A stretch of 64,000 nucleotides of DNA from Juglans regia (lineage: Eukaryota > Streptophyta > Magnoliopsida > Fagales > Juglandaceae). Below the pieces are notes generated by a model. That model ran no database searches, was not told the DNA's origin, and worked only from the letters and a program-made list of their open reading frames with translations. The position numbers were made by a program, and so were the translations under genes. The stretch spans positions 11,807,945 to 11,871,944 of the forward strand of contig NC_049916.1 of assembly GCF_001411555.2 (NCBI RefSeq), in the 5' to 3' direction. Shown here one piece after another: positions 22,213 to 32,646 of this stretch; the first letter of the stretch is position 1, and each line of letters begins with the position of its first letter.

Positions 22213-25200
22213 TGTAACAGCCCGCTATAAATTCATTGGTGGAATTTCTATTGACTTTAGAAATCTCGTGAAAATCCCATTAGTTTTTACGAATCGACCA
22301 ATCGCATAGGTTTTAGTCTGTCAACATAGTCAGTATTATCACTCACTATGGTGCTAGTAATATGAGTTTAATTATTTGAGGTAGTTAGAAGTGTTAGAAT
22401 GTGTTATGGTCTACGCCATTAGACTCAGAGGATTATTTAGGATTTTATGACGCAATAACTTATTTTCATAATTCCGGACGAAACGTCTGTTGAAAATTGT
22501 GAAATTATTTTTAGGGGCACTTCGGGATTGAATTTCATTAAATGATTTTCACTATAAGTTAATATGAATATTTAGAATTTTTAGTACTAATTTTATTATG
22601 TATTTTTTTGGAGTGAATAGTAACCTCGATAAGCGCACCCATTGCAGTGTGGAATGTCCAAATTAGGTTAGAGAAGTTTTATTTGGACACTTGGCAAGAT
22701 TTTAGCCACACTTAGTGAATGGTATTAGACACTTGACACAAAGAAGAACCATTAGATAGATTTGTGAAGGAATCAAGGTGTGAGATCATGCCACCTAAGC
22801 AAAGTTGTGTTTCATCTGTTCAACCAAATTGTGCCAGACCAAAGAGGGTTTCAACCCTAGCAAAACCCTAAATGATTGGAATCCAATTGAAACCCCAAAA
22901 GCTTGGTTGAAACCAAAACCCTAAATGGTTTTCCCAAACCCTAAAGTTGGCCTCCAAACCCTTTTTAATCCGATTTCTAGCATTGTGTTTAATCACTTGA
23001 TTAAATCAATTCCACATGCTATTAATTAATCAAATCCTTGTTATGACATCATTATTCATCCTTTTAAACCTTGGAAATTTGATTGGGCCAAGAAAAATTG
23101 ATTTTGGGCTTGATTGCATCTCAAACCCTAACCAAACCCCTTTAAACCCCAAATTGAAGCCCACTTGGTGGGGCCCACCAAGGCCCACGAAATTGGCCAC
23201 CTTGGCAAAGCTTCTTGGAGAAGTTTCCTCTCCCACATGGCAGACCATCCACTGCCATTGGCTGCACCCAATAGTGCCTTGATGTGAAGGAGAAATTCAC
23301 TCCATCAACTTCCATCTTTCACAGCTGCTGCAAGCAGTCTCTGCCCCTCTCTATTCTCCACTTTATGTCACATATCCACCTCCAATCAAGGGTCATTCAA
23401 GCCCATAACTTCTCCCTCAAGAAGTCAAAAGTCGTGCAAGACATACATCTCTCCATTTTATCACTTCTTTCTCCCGTTCTTAGAGAGAAACCCAAAAGAG
23501 CTCTCTCGGGCAGATTTCTGGGACTTTTTGCGTGGCCATTTAAGACCCTTTTTAGGTATTTTCGCACGATGATTCCTTCACATAAGTTGTTCTTCTTTGA
23601 GTCTAGTTTCCGTGGATATATTATTAGTCTCATTCCATTCTAATTTGGTCGGTCAAAAGTATTTTTAACCATGGAAAGGTCATTCTGGGCGTGAAACTGG
23701 AGAGTATGTTATGTTTTGGAAGTTTTGACCAAGCTAATGGACTTATCTTGGTCCGAAAATTTTATGGAGTGTTTTTAACATGTGTTTATGAATGCTCATT
23801 GAGGTTTTGTTGCATGAATAAAGCTTTTGATGATAGATTTGCTTAGAGTTAGAAACTTGAAAACTGGAAGTGGAAAAACAGTTTCTGTTTGGTGAAAGTT
23901 TGAATATTTCGTGCTTTAATCTTATTCCAAAGGCTTTGATATTTTTATATGATGATCCTAAGCCTCTTATATACATGTTAGGATGTTATTTCGAAGATTT
24001 TTAGTATTTTTTTTAAAGATATGATTTTCTATGCAAGAGGATTTCGGTTAGGCCTAAACTTTGATGTTTTTGAGTTAGATCCATGTTTTATTAAATTTTA
24101 GCCATGTGATTTTAAGTTTGATGGTTGGATCTTCTTTAGGACACATTTTTAAACCATGTGATGTGTTAGTTTGAAGATCACATGTCTTTAAGCCATGGAT
24201 CAAGAGATTGATCATAGTTAGTTGGGAAAATCAGTTTCTGTTTTGGACTAAGTTTAAAACCAAAAACTCCAAGTGTTGTTTTGTGTTTTTTGGTGAGTTT
24301 TGTTTGATGTTTTAAAGCATGTTTGATCTTAGGATGATGTTATGAATATGTTAGAAGTAAGATTTGATTTTTTGGAATTCTTGGAGATGTTTTTATTAAG
24401 GTCAAAACTTGTGATTTAAGGTTTACTTTTTGTTAAAAAGTTTGGGTCTTTTTACAAAAAGTTTGGTATTGATAATTAGCTTTTTCTTAATGGATAGTTT
24501 TAAGGGTGTTTTTAAACTTAGGATAGGAAGATCTTTGTTACAAGATTTTGGTTTATTCATGAGTTTTGGAACTTGAAAGAATTGCAACCAAAATAAGACA
24601 AATGGCCTATGTAGGTTTCGGCCATAGTGAGTTTTTCATAGTTGTGATTGGTTTTAAATTTTTCTGAGTTGAGATTTGAGTTTGGGACAAAATTTACATG
24701 AGGAATGTAAATTTTGGTAATTTTTTTGGAATTAGGATATCAAATCCTTAAGTTAGGGGGTAAAATGGTCATTTGCCCACATGTAGAGGGTAAAATGATA
24801 ATTTTACTCTAAGTTGTCTCTTTTCACATTTCTAATTGTTAGTAATTAATTTCTAACTTTTAGAATAACCTTTTACAGTTCCTCGTGTTTCGCGCTTTAT
24901 TCTAGTAGAACGCGACGATCGAGGTAAGTTAGCTTTTAACTTACTATCAGTTTAATGTGTATGAGTGATAAGTAAGGGAACTAAATTGTATGTATGCATG
25001 TTATCATATGTGCCATGCCAAGTCATTACATATTTATCTGTTACACAGAATTTATTCTGTTATGAATTATTCATCTGTTACAAAAGATATTCTGTCACGT
25101 ATTCCTATACATTGCAAGCATGTCATGTTAAGTTAAGTATGCCATCTGTTACATGTATTTCATGTCATGTAAGATTCACTGTCACATGTTACACCATGTT

Positions 25201-25620
25201 ATGAAATGTTATCTGTTATATGGTATGCCATGTTACGAAATGTTGCATGTCACATGTATGCCATGTTATGAAATGTATTCTGTTACATTTATGTCTTGAA
25301 GTATGTCATGTCTGTCATCTTATGTTCATGTCATGTTATGCTACGTCAGGACTTTTGTCTTTTATGTCACGATCATGTTACGTCACGTTACGAAATGTCA
25401 TGTATGCCAGTTAAGTTATTCATGTCAATCACGACCCTAAGCGCTAGGATGGGGTAATATCCTAGTGGAACTCCTTTGTTCACGCTGGAGTGTCTAAATA
25501 GGTGTGAAATTCCCTGGGTTGACGAAGTACAGTCAACAGGTTGCGAATGGGGCCTAATTAGCTGGTCACCGGAGCGCGCCAGGCACTAACGCCGATGGTG
25601 CCACACATTACGTTACGTGT

Positions 25621-25773
25621 GTCCACAGCAAGTGTGGCACAAACAAATAAGTCATGGGGCCACAACAACTGTGGAGCATGAAGTATGGGGCCACAACAAC
25701 TGTGGAGCATACACTACGTGAGACACAACAATTGTGACACGTAGAATACGTGGGGCCACAACAACTGTGGAGT
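25621..25773 (+). repeat. about 32-bp minisatellite of GGCCACAACAACTGTGG hairpins, LTR D
   Basis: Units start near 25656, 25687, 25719 (diverged) and 25752, preceded by the related gtccacagcaagtgtgg. Confidence 0.8.
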
Positions 25774-26325
25774 ACGTATTAACGCACTCACAGCTGGTAT
25801 AGAAACCTGTGATGTGATGCGGTAATCGGCAGGGACACACGGCTCAAGGGGACCTGTGTAGCACCCATATGGTCACTTTAATGATTAAGTCTATTGAATA
25901 AGATTTCAAGTTCATGTATTTCACGTTCAAGTCATGTTTCAAGTTCACGTTATGTTACGTTCAAGTTTACGTTCACGCAATCATGGTAATCCCATGAGAC
26001 AAGAATATGTTTCAAGTTCATGTTATGTTATGTTCACATTTACGTTATGTTCCAAGTTCACATTTATGTTATGTCATGCTCAAGTTCATGTTCAAATTAT
26101 GCATGTTCACGTTCATGTTATGTTTTAAGTCCATGTTATATTTCAAGTTCACGTTCATGCTATGTTTCAAGTCATGTTCATGCTAAGCTTCAGTTTCAGT
26201 TTAAGTTATGCCAGTTATGTTATGTTGTATGTCAAGTTATGCTATGATTACTTATGATTTGATTATGCATTCATGCTTTTACTGCCATGCATGCATCATT
26301 AACCTGTGTGGAAGTTTTCCGTTAA

Positions 26326-26402
26326 CTTGCTGAGATTTGTAATCAAATCTCACTATGGTAGTCCCAACTACCATTCCCCCCGAATGGTAGATTTTGTTAT
26401 AG
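26326..26402 (+). other. twin hairpins and acceptor-like site, LTR D
   Basis: CTTGC precedes TGAGATTTG, TAAT, CAAATCTCA (9-bp stem). CTACCATTC, CCCCC, GAATGGTAG (9-bp stem) follows, then TTTTGTTATAG ending at 26402 and GATCTGAAGG. Confidence 0.55.
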
Positions 26403-26807
26403 GATCTGAAGGAGAACCGGGAATCGACCAACTGGAAACGGCCGACTAAGCGACGGTGCGACGTAGATGGTATTTCAATAGTTACCTCAGATTACTACTT
26501 GTATTGGTGGAGTTCAATCTCCAGCACTCTTTTGATCACAACTTTATGGACTATTATTGTGATCTTAGTTGTTTAGTATGTCGTTAAGTATGGAGTATGT
26601 TTTAAGTATTTGGGATATTTTAGTTTGGTGCATAGTATTGCTAAAGAAAAAAAATTATCCGCTGCGAATATTGCATAATGCTAGATGCATGTTAGGAATA
26701 TTGCATCTTATATGTCATGAACGGGGGCAGGTAACCTTGTGTTGCATGTCTCGACACTTCAAATGTCCTTCCGATCCCAAGCGGAATTTGGGGGCGTGAC
26801 AGACTTA

Positions 26808-27737
26808 CGTCGATTCTTAACTATATTATTTGTCAAGAAGAGGGGCTTTCTTGTCGGGTCGTAGTATCTTTGAAAATACTAGTCTTACGCAGGAACTTGT
26901 TCATGATTTGAATAAGACTACTCGTGGAGGAAATATCATGATTAAAATTGACATGGCTAAGGCCTATGACACTATTGATTGAGAGTTTTTGCTTCATGTG
27001 CTGAAGGCGTTAGGTTTTTCCACATCGTTTTGTCACCTTATATCTCAATGTATTACCTCGTCGTGATATTCTGTGGTGATGAATGGCACTACTAAAGGAT
27101 TGTTCAAAGGTGGGAGAGGTCTTCGGCAGGGAGATACTCTTTCTCCTTAGTTATTCATATTGGTGGAAGAGGTTTTTTTCTCGGCTTTTGAAAGATAAGT
27201 TTGTTAAAGGCAAGATTGGGTGGTTCTCTCACCCAAGAAGGGGTCCACGTATCTTATCTTCGTTTGGCGCGACAATGTGATATTTTGTAGATCACTAGGT
27301 TTTCTAAAGGAAATTTTCTGATGAAATATTTGGGAGTGCCGATTGCAATGGGGAGATTGAAGGTGATGTATTTCCATGACAATATTCAGAGAATCAGGCA
27401 AAAGATTGAAGGATGGCAAGCTAATTTCCTTTATGCAGAGGCTTGGCTTATCTTATTGAAGCATGTTTTGTCTAGTATGCATGTCCATTTGCTTTCGGTT
27501 TTGTAGGTTCCAAAGGTGGTTATTCATCAAATACATAGATTATTTAGCACATTTTTCTGGGGCTCAGCTCATGGCAATCCTAAAAGAAAATGGATCAAAC
27601 GGAATAAGCTGTGCAAACCAGTGGATGAAGGCGGAGTTGGGCTGCGAAACCTTGTGGATGTTCAAAAATATTTTCACCTTAAATTTGCATGGAACTTGTT
27701 GAGCAAAGATTCTTTATGGAAGGATTATTTGGTCTAA
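26808..27737 (+). pseudogene. LINE ORF2, rest of reverse transcriptase
   Basis: It resumes with ICQEEG, FENTSLTQELVHDLNKTTRG, MIKIDMAKAYDTID, a stop in place of the usual Trp, EFLLHVLKALGFSTSF, VVMNGTTKGLFKGGRGLRQG and DTLSP. Around 27250-27300 the catalytic FADD box is not recognisable, and about 60 residues that normally follow it seem to be missing before FSKGNFLMKYLGVPIAMGRL. The rest (IRQKIEGWQANFLYAEAWLI to FAWNLLSKDSLWKDY) is well kept, apart from a TAG at 27504. Confidence 0.82.
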
Positions 27738-27798
27738 TTATCTACACAAACAACATCTGCAACAGGCTTCAACTAATAGAGGCACTCAGTTTTGGAGG

Positions 27799-28388
27799 AT
27801 GATAGCGAAGGAAATTCCGACTGTTTTTCTGCATTCTAAACGGCTTCTCAAATCGGGCATAGTGTCTTTATGGAGAGACCGTTGGTTGGAGTTTGGAGTT
27901 CTCTGTGAGCAACAGGTTATTACAGGACATCCTAATCGATTGGTGCGGCACTATATGGTGAATAATAGTTGGGATTTTGATCAGCTAGTTCAGCTGGTGG
28001 GTCTGGAGGAAGCTAATGAGATTATCTCTACCATTGGTAGAGGTTGCGAGGGACTAGACCGGCTGGTCTGGTTAGACACCTTCGACGGCTCCTTTCAGAC
28101 CAAAAGTGCTTGGTCCTTGATTTGTGTCACTGCTCGTAAATGTCATTGGGCTAATTGGATCTGGAATAATTCTTTACCTAAGAAATTTTCAGTTCTTATG
28201 TGGAAAGCCATGCATTCTAGTTTGAGTGTTGATGAATGTGTTCATCATGTTGGAATTTTGATGGCTTCTAAGTGCGAGTGATGTCCGGTTGGTGCCTATG
28301 AGGACATTAATCCTGTTCTTTATGGGGGTGCCGTCGCGCATGATTTATGGAGATTGTGCTCCACCTTGATCGGCATTCTGTTTGTCCC
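27799..28388 (+). pseudogene. LINE ORF2, C-terminal zf-RVT region (first part)
   Basis: A 160-codon open frame (27799-28281) includes VSLWRDRWLEFGVL, GSFQTKSAWSLIC, WIWNNSLPKKFSVLMWKAMH and LSVDECVHHVGILMASKCE, the zinc-binding zf-RVT domain that follows RT in plant LINEs. A TGA then replaces a residue, and homology (CPVGAYEDINPVLYGGAVAH, DLWRLCSTLIG) continues to the LTR F target site at 28389. Confidence 0.85.
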
Positions 28389-28802
28389 ATCTATGTAACA
28401 CCCGGGCCAACCAAGCGACTTTACAAAAATTTTTGAGTTTTAGTTAAAATCATTTGGGATTACGAGTAAAATTTTTAGAAGAGAGTTTGAGCCTAAGATA
28501 TTTTTGGCGGTGTATAATTTTTCTATAAGTTTGATAATTAGGTTTCAAAGTCTTTAATGGATCAAGTGGATATTCATCAAAATTTATGGGATAATTATAT
28601 CTATACATATATATATTTTATTTTTTTAGTTGATTAGAGACCCAAAACTTTAGATAAAAGCAATGCCTTAATCTCGTTCAGAGCCTAGCCATGAGATTGC
28701 GCGGGTCCAGACTCATCGCACGGTTTGCGTCCAATTTCCATTTTCATGCACGTATCTCCCTTCTCCATCTTTAGGTTTTATCTGTTTCCCTCTTATAGCT
28801 CT

Positions 28803-28810
28803 TATATATA
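28803..28810 (+). promoter_or_regulatory. TATA box of LTR F
   Basis: tatatata lies in ctcttatatatattaagc, followed within 40 bases by a C/A-rich region resembling a plant transcription start and leader. The same sequence occurs at 53449 in the duplicate. Confidence 0.45.
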
Positions 28811-30786
28811 TTAAGCATTTCTCAACCCTAGATTAAGTGCCACTGCCCCTTTTCATCACCCTCAGCCATCCGAACTCCTAGCATTCATCCTCCACTGTGA
28901 ACCACGACTACCACCCCAACCAAGAGACAAACGACCGAAACCACCTTTTTCTTGCAGCTCAAATCAGAGCATTTGCTTCCTCCACGTCGAACCACAACCC
29001 AGCCACCCACGGAGCCAGCTCTCTTTGCGTTTTCATCACCAACCCAGCTCACACGGAATCGTCGTCACCCTTCACCAAGCACAACTGACGCCAGCCACTG
29101 AAAAACCACCAACGGAAACACTTTCCTGCTTCTCTGAAATCCCACACGCACGGACACACCACCACGAACTCCCCTGTTTTAAACAACCGAAACCGAGAGC
29201 CACCCCCACCTCACGGAGAAGCCTCTGCTTTCTGCACCAAAAACAGGGCATTTACTGAACTCCACCATAAGCCACTGCAAAACCAGCACCTGTTTGAACC
29301 GAAAAGCACCATAAGATCAACGGAAACCGCCGGTCGTGACAACCCCGTCACCCTGCGCAAATTGGTGAGCCCAGACCCTCCGCCATATGCGTTCCCTCTC
29401 GGTTGCTCTCTCTCTCTCCCTCTCATCTCGCACTCTCCGAGCTCTCTCTACCTCTCTCCTGCGCTCTCGCCGCCCAGCGTAGGTGGCCTCGCCACTACAT
29501 GCTCTCCTCGGCGCCCAGCAGCACCACCATAGTTCCTGCATCCGCCCAGCTCGCCTCCATCGTGGCTCCATCTCTCGGTAAGTGCTGCTGCCGCCACTCA
29601 CTGGGTGATTCCCGTGTTTTGTGTGTAGCAGTTTTTTTGTTTTTGTTTTCCTTCTTATAAGTGATTTACGTACATATATATTATAATTCATAGATATATA
29701 AAGTGGTAACTTGATAGTTGATTTCTATTTCCAAATTTACCCCTTTACATTCCAGAAGTGTGTTTTCGGATGAAGGGTATTTATTTAATTATGTATTTTT
29801 GTTGTTATGTTAAAATGAGTTTTGGTTTTAAGTCTCATAAAACATTATTTTTGTGTAGAAAATATTTTAACAATATTGTTAACAAAAAGAGGTAAACCTA
29901 TTTTTAAGAGAGGAGTTTTGCATGGCGTATTTTATAAGACTTTTAAAGTAATCTAAGTATTCTATTAATTTATAATATATTGTTGGTACTATAGATATTT
30001 TTGAATATTACTCTTTATTGAGTTAAAGAAATGGTGGTTTTAGATAAATACTTGCTCGATTAAATCTCTTATTCGGTACGAATTTGATTAAGTGGATATT
30101 GGTGGTTTTAGAAAATGGTGGTACTATAGGAATTATTAGAATTCTAGGTTTTGAGGATTTAAATAGGTTCTTAGGTTCAACTATCGAAATACGTGATTGA
30201 TTGAAAATTTACAGAATTTACGTAATTTTATAGGTGACGATTAATATTTGTTCGGCTTCGTTGAGGAATCTTGAAAGACTAAAGAGTTCCAGGTAAGCGG
30301 GGTTCCTATGCTAGATTTGCATAAAAATAAAATGGATTGAGGTTGATTTTTGAAAATAAACATGTTTTGTTATGAAAATATACTTGAACTACCTCAGTTA
30401 TTTGTTCTGCATTACTCATGATATTCTGTTTAAGAATAATGTATTTTCTGGCATGACTGGTGTAGACATGAGCTATTTTGCATTTTGCTTCTAAACTCTA
30501 AAAAAGAGAGCGAATATGAAAGTTTGTGCATAAAATAATGTTTTGTGATTTCTGAAAACTCTGTTCTATTATGAAGATGGTCTGTACTCTGATATGATAT
30601 GCTTTCTGAAAACTCTGTTCTGTTCTGAAGGTGTTCCGTATTCTGATATGATGTGAATTCTGAAAACTTTTGGCATGACATTCTGAATTGGGATGTGGTT
30701 TGTGGATGGTGACCTATTTGACCTACCACGGGTGCTAATAGTGGCTTCTGTTTGGGTTGGTACCAACTGTTCTGTTTCTGGTGCAC

Positions 30787-30806
30787 CCACTTTGGAAACA
30801 AAGTGG
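30787..30806 (+). other. GAAA-tetraloop hairpin in LTR F
   Basis: CCACTTTG, GAAA, CAAAGTGG is a perfect 8-bp stem closed by a GNRA-type loop. It is identical in LTR G (38661-38680). In the duplicate at 55423-55442 one stem base is changed. Confidence 0.7.
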
Positions 30807-31133
30807 TTTTCTGGTGGTCTTTCCTGTGTGCACACTCGGGGCTCCGAGAATAAATAAGGGGAAGATTCACATTCTGTTTCTGCTCGGTTAGCTACCGGGG
30901 TTTGCACAACCCTACCACGGGGGTTAAACATGGCCTCTGATGCGATATGATGCTCTGGTACGATGGCGGTCAGTTATGCTATGCCAAAAGAATTTGAATA
31001 AGAATATTTTTGAACTTTCGCTCTGATATTTTTATAACATGTTCTGACTCTGCATTCTGAAAATAAAAAGTGTTTTGTTCTGCATTATGAAATCTGTAAA
31101 TGCTCATGTTTGCATACTAGTATATATTCTCTG

Positions 31134-31181
31134 CTTACTGAGTTGTTGATAACTCACCCCTATCTCCATAATATGTTTCAG
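31134..31181 (+). other. conserved CTTACTGAG palindrome and acceptor-like site, LTR F
   Basis: CTTAC precedes TGAGTT, GTTGAT, AACTCA (31139-31156, 6-bp stem). The acceptor atatgtttcag ends at 31181. The branch-like A of CTTAC is about 44 bases from the AG. The same sequence is found in LTR G. Confidence 0.55.
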
Positions 31182-31539
31182 ATAATTTTGATGCAACAGC
31201 TGGAAATCAGGAATAAGGAATACTTGCAAATTTTGTGGATCATAGAAGACTATGTACCCAAGGGTACAATGACTTTTGGAAAGTCTTTTGGTAGCGTTGA
31301 TATTTTTTGTGGCTTTGGTATGTTAAGTATTGGATATTTTTAGTCCTTGTGGAAAAGTTTATCTATATCAATGAGACACCACTGATGTGCCCTTATGTAG
31401 GAACATGGATATTTATGTTGAACAAATAGGTTAATATGTTATGGAGATTCTGGTTTATTTTAAAAGTATTATTTGGAAATGACTTTTAGGTGATATGAGT
31501 TAACTCTCCGGACCCTCGTGGTCGGGGTGTTACAATCTA

Positions 31540-32349
31540 GATCTTGGCAAGCTACTGTGGAGGCTTGGTTTCGCAGGGCTTCTAATTGCTCACAAGTTGG
31601 TAGTCTTATTGGCTTAAACCCTGTTATTATTACTTGGCGTTTATGGAAATGGCATTGAAATTCTCGCATGGATGTTTGAAAAGAAAAGGTTTATATGCTT
31701 TGGAACTCGTTCAAATATTGGATTCATTGGGTGGGTATTAAAATAAAAAATACCTCAAGATTAGCTCATTGTGATGTTGCCTTATTGAATATGTTAAAGC
31801 TACCGGTTCAAGGAGGAAATAAAGAGAAGATTATGGTTATTGCCTGGAGGAAGTCAAGGCAAGATTGGCTTAAGTTAAATGTTGATGGAAGTAGAATTCA
31901 TAATCTAGGTGAAATGGGAGCTGGTGATCTGGTGAGGGATGATCTTGGGAATTTGGTTTTTGCTTTTTCTATTTATACTAGTAGGGGAACCAATAATTGT
32001 GCAGAACGTATGCAACTTCAGATAGGCATAAAAAAAATGCAAGGAGTTGGGTCTTAATAATATTGTCATTGAATTGGATTCTTTGTTGGTTGTTAATTGG
32101 TTGCATAATGGGAGGTGTAGTCTTTGGTACTTGGAAGACTATTGGGATGACATAGAAAGTTTGCTCAGGGGTATGCAATTTTGTGTTCAACATGTCTATA
32201 GGGAAGGTAATAAGTTAGCTGACTTTCTTGCCAGATTAGGGAGTAGCGGTTGCAATTGTTACTGGAATGCACAAAGCAATGTTCCCTCTCTTGTCAGAGA
32301 ATTATTACGTACAGATCGGAGTGGCATGCCTCGTATCAGAATCTACTAA
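31540..32349 (+). pseudogene. LINE ORF2, end of zf-RVT region and C-terminal RNase H
   Basis: It resumes after LTR F with SRSWQATVEAWFRRASNCSQ and VIITWRLWKWH, then a stop. The RNase H (RVT_3 type) follows from about 31835: WLKLNVDGSRIHN (first Asp), TNNCAERMQLQIG (Glu), NIVIELDSLLVVNWL (Asp) and YREGNKLADFLARLG (Asp), so all four catalytic acids are present. A frameshift lies in a run of eight A (32030-32037). It ends at the stop 32347-32349, followed by a 280-base 3' UTR. Confidence 0.87.
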
Positions 32350-32631
32350 GTCTTTGGTTTTAGGTTGGTTTTTTTTTTGGTGGTTCTTTTGTCCTTTTTA
32401 TAGGCCTGTTTAGATTGATTGTAGGCCTATTAGATGTTTTGTGGATTTTGTTTCGTTATCTTTAGCTTTGGTTGTTTTTTTGGTACTTGAGATTTTTATT
32501 TTATTTTGTATTTTCTATAAATCCCAATGTGCTTTGTTTGTTATCACGGTATTCTTCCGCTATAAGTGAGGGCTATTAATAAACTTGGGACGAGACTGCT
32601 ATGTGGGTGGCTTCCGGCTCTTCCTTAAAAA
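32350..32631 (+). other. LINE 3' UTR
   Basis: T/G-rich sequence runs from the ORF2 stop to the terminal A run just before the right TSD. No open frame is seen. Confidence 0.7.
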
Positions 32632-32646
32632 AATGTAATGTATAAA
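32632..32646 (+). repeat. 15-bp LINE target-site duplication, right copy
   Basis: aatgtaatgtataaa is identical to 19245-19259. Confidence 0.88.

Larger units (their letters stand above)
22213..26801 (+). mobile_element. solo LTR D (4.6 kb), A family, inserted in LINE RT
   Basis: It starts tgtaacagcccgc and ends ggggcgtgaca, and is flanked by gactta at 22207-22212 and 26802-26807 (5-bp actta plus one matching base). No PBS or second LTR is present. It is the inverted partner of LTR A. Internal landmarks are a donor-like AGGTATT (23556), CATGTTATG-rich DNA (24990-25430 and 25900-26260), a minisatellite (25621-25773), a CTAGGAT/ATCCTAG hairpin (25444-25465), twin hairpins (26331-26352 and 26368-26390) and acceptor-like TTATAG (26402). 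Confidence 0.9.
28394..31534 (+). mobile_element. solo LTR F (3.1 kb), inserted in LINE ORF2
   Basis: It starts tgtaacacccgggcc and ends gtggtcggggtgttaca, with the perfect TSD atcta at 28389-28393 and 31535-31539. No internal region is present. A TATA box (28803), a CT-rich leader (29400-29465), a donor ctctcg|gtaagt (29578) and an acceptor tatgtttcag (31181) are visible. It shares many blocks with LTR G (36468-39356), for example ttcggtacgaatt and the CCACTTTG/CAAAGTGG hairpin, so the two are sister families. The parent element is not identifiable from the LTR alone. Confidence 0.92.
19260..32631 (+). mobile_element. full-length plant L1-type LINE, interrupted by solo LTRs D and F
   Basis: It is bounded by a perfect 15-bp TSD (19245-19259 and 32632-32646) and ends in a short A run (aaaaaaa). 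Without the two solo LTRs and their extra TSD copies it is about 5.6 kb, near the usual size for this family. Domains in order are a DUF4283-like region, a CCHC knuckle, EEP endonuclease, RT, zf-RVT and RNase H. Several stops and frameshifts make it inactive. The part from 27248 on is repeated after the gap (51894-57266). Confidence 0.9.

Noticed and set aside
29317..29691. 124-codon Arg-rich minus-strand frame (also 53963-54337)
   Set aside because: It is the complement of the CT-rich leader of LTR F; low complexity explains the open frame.
30430..30931. 146- and 120-codon overlapping frames with repeated wording (also 55135-55567)
   Set aside because: They arise from the diverged repeat ctgaaaactctgttctg and hairpin region of LTR F on the non-coding strand, and the two frames overlap. 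No homologous frame is evident in LTR G.
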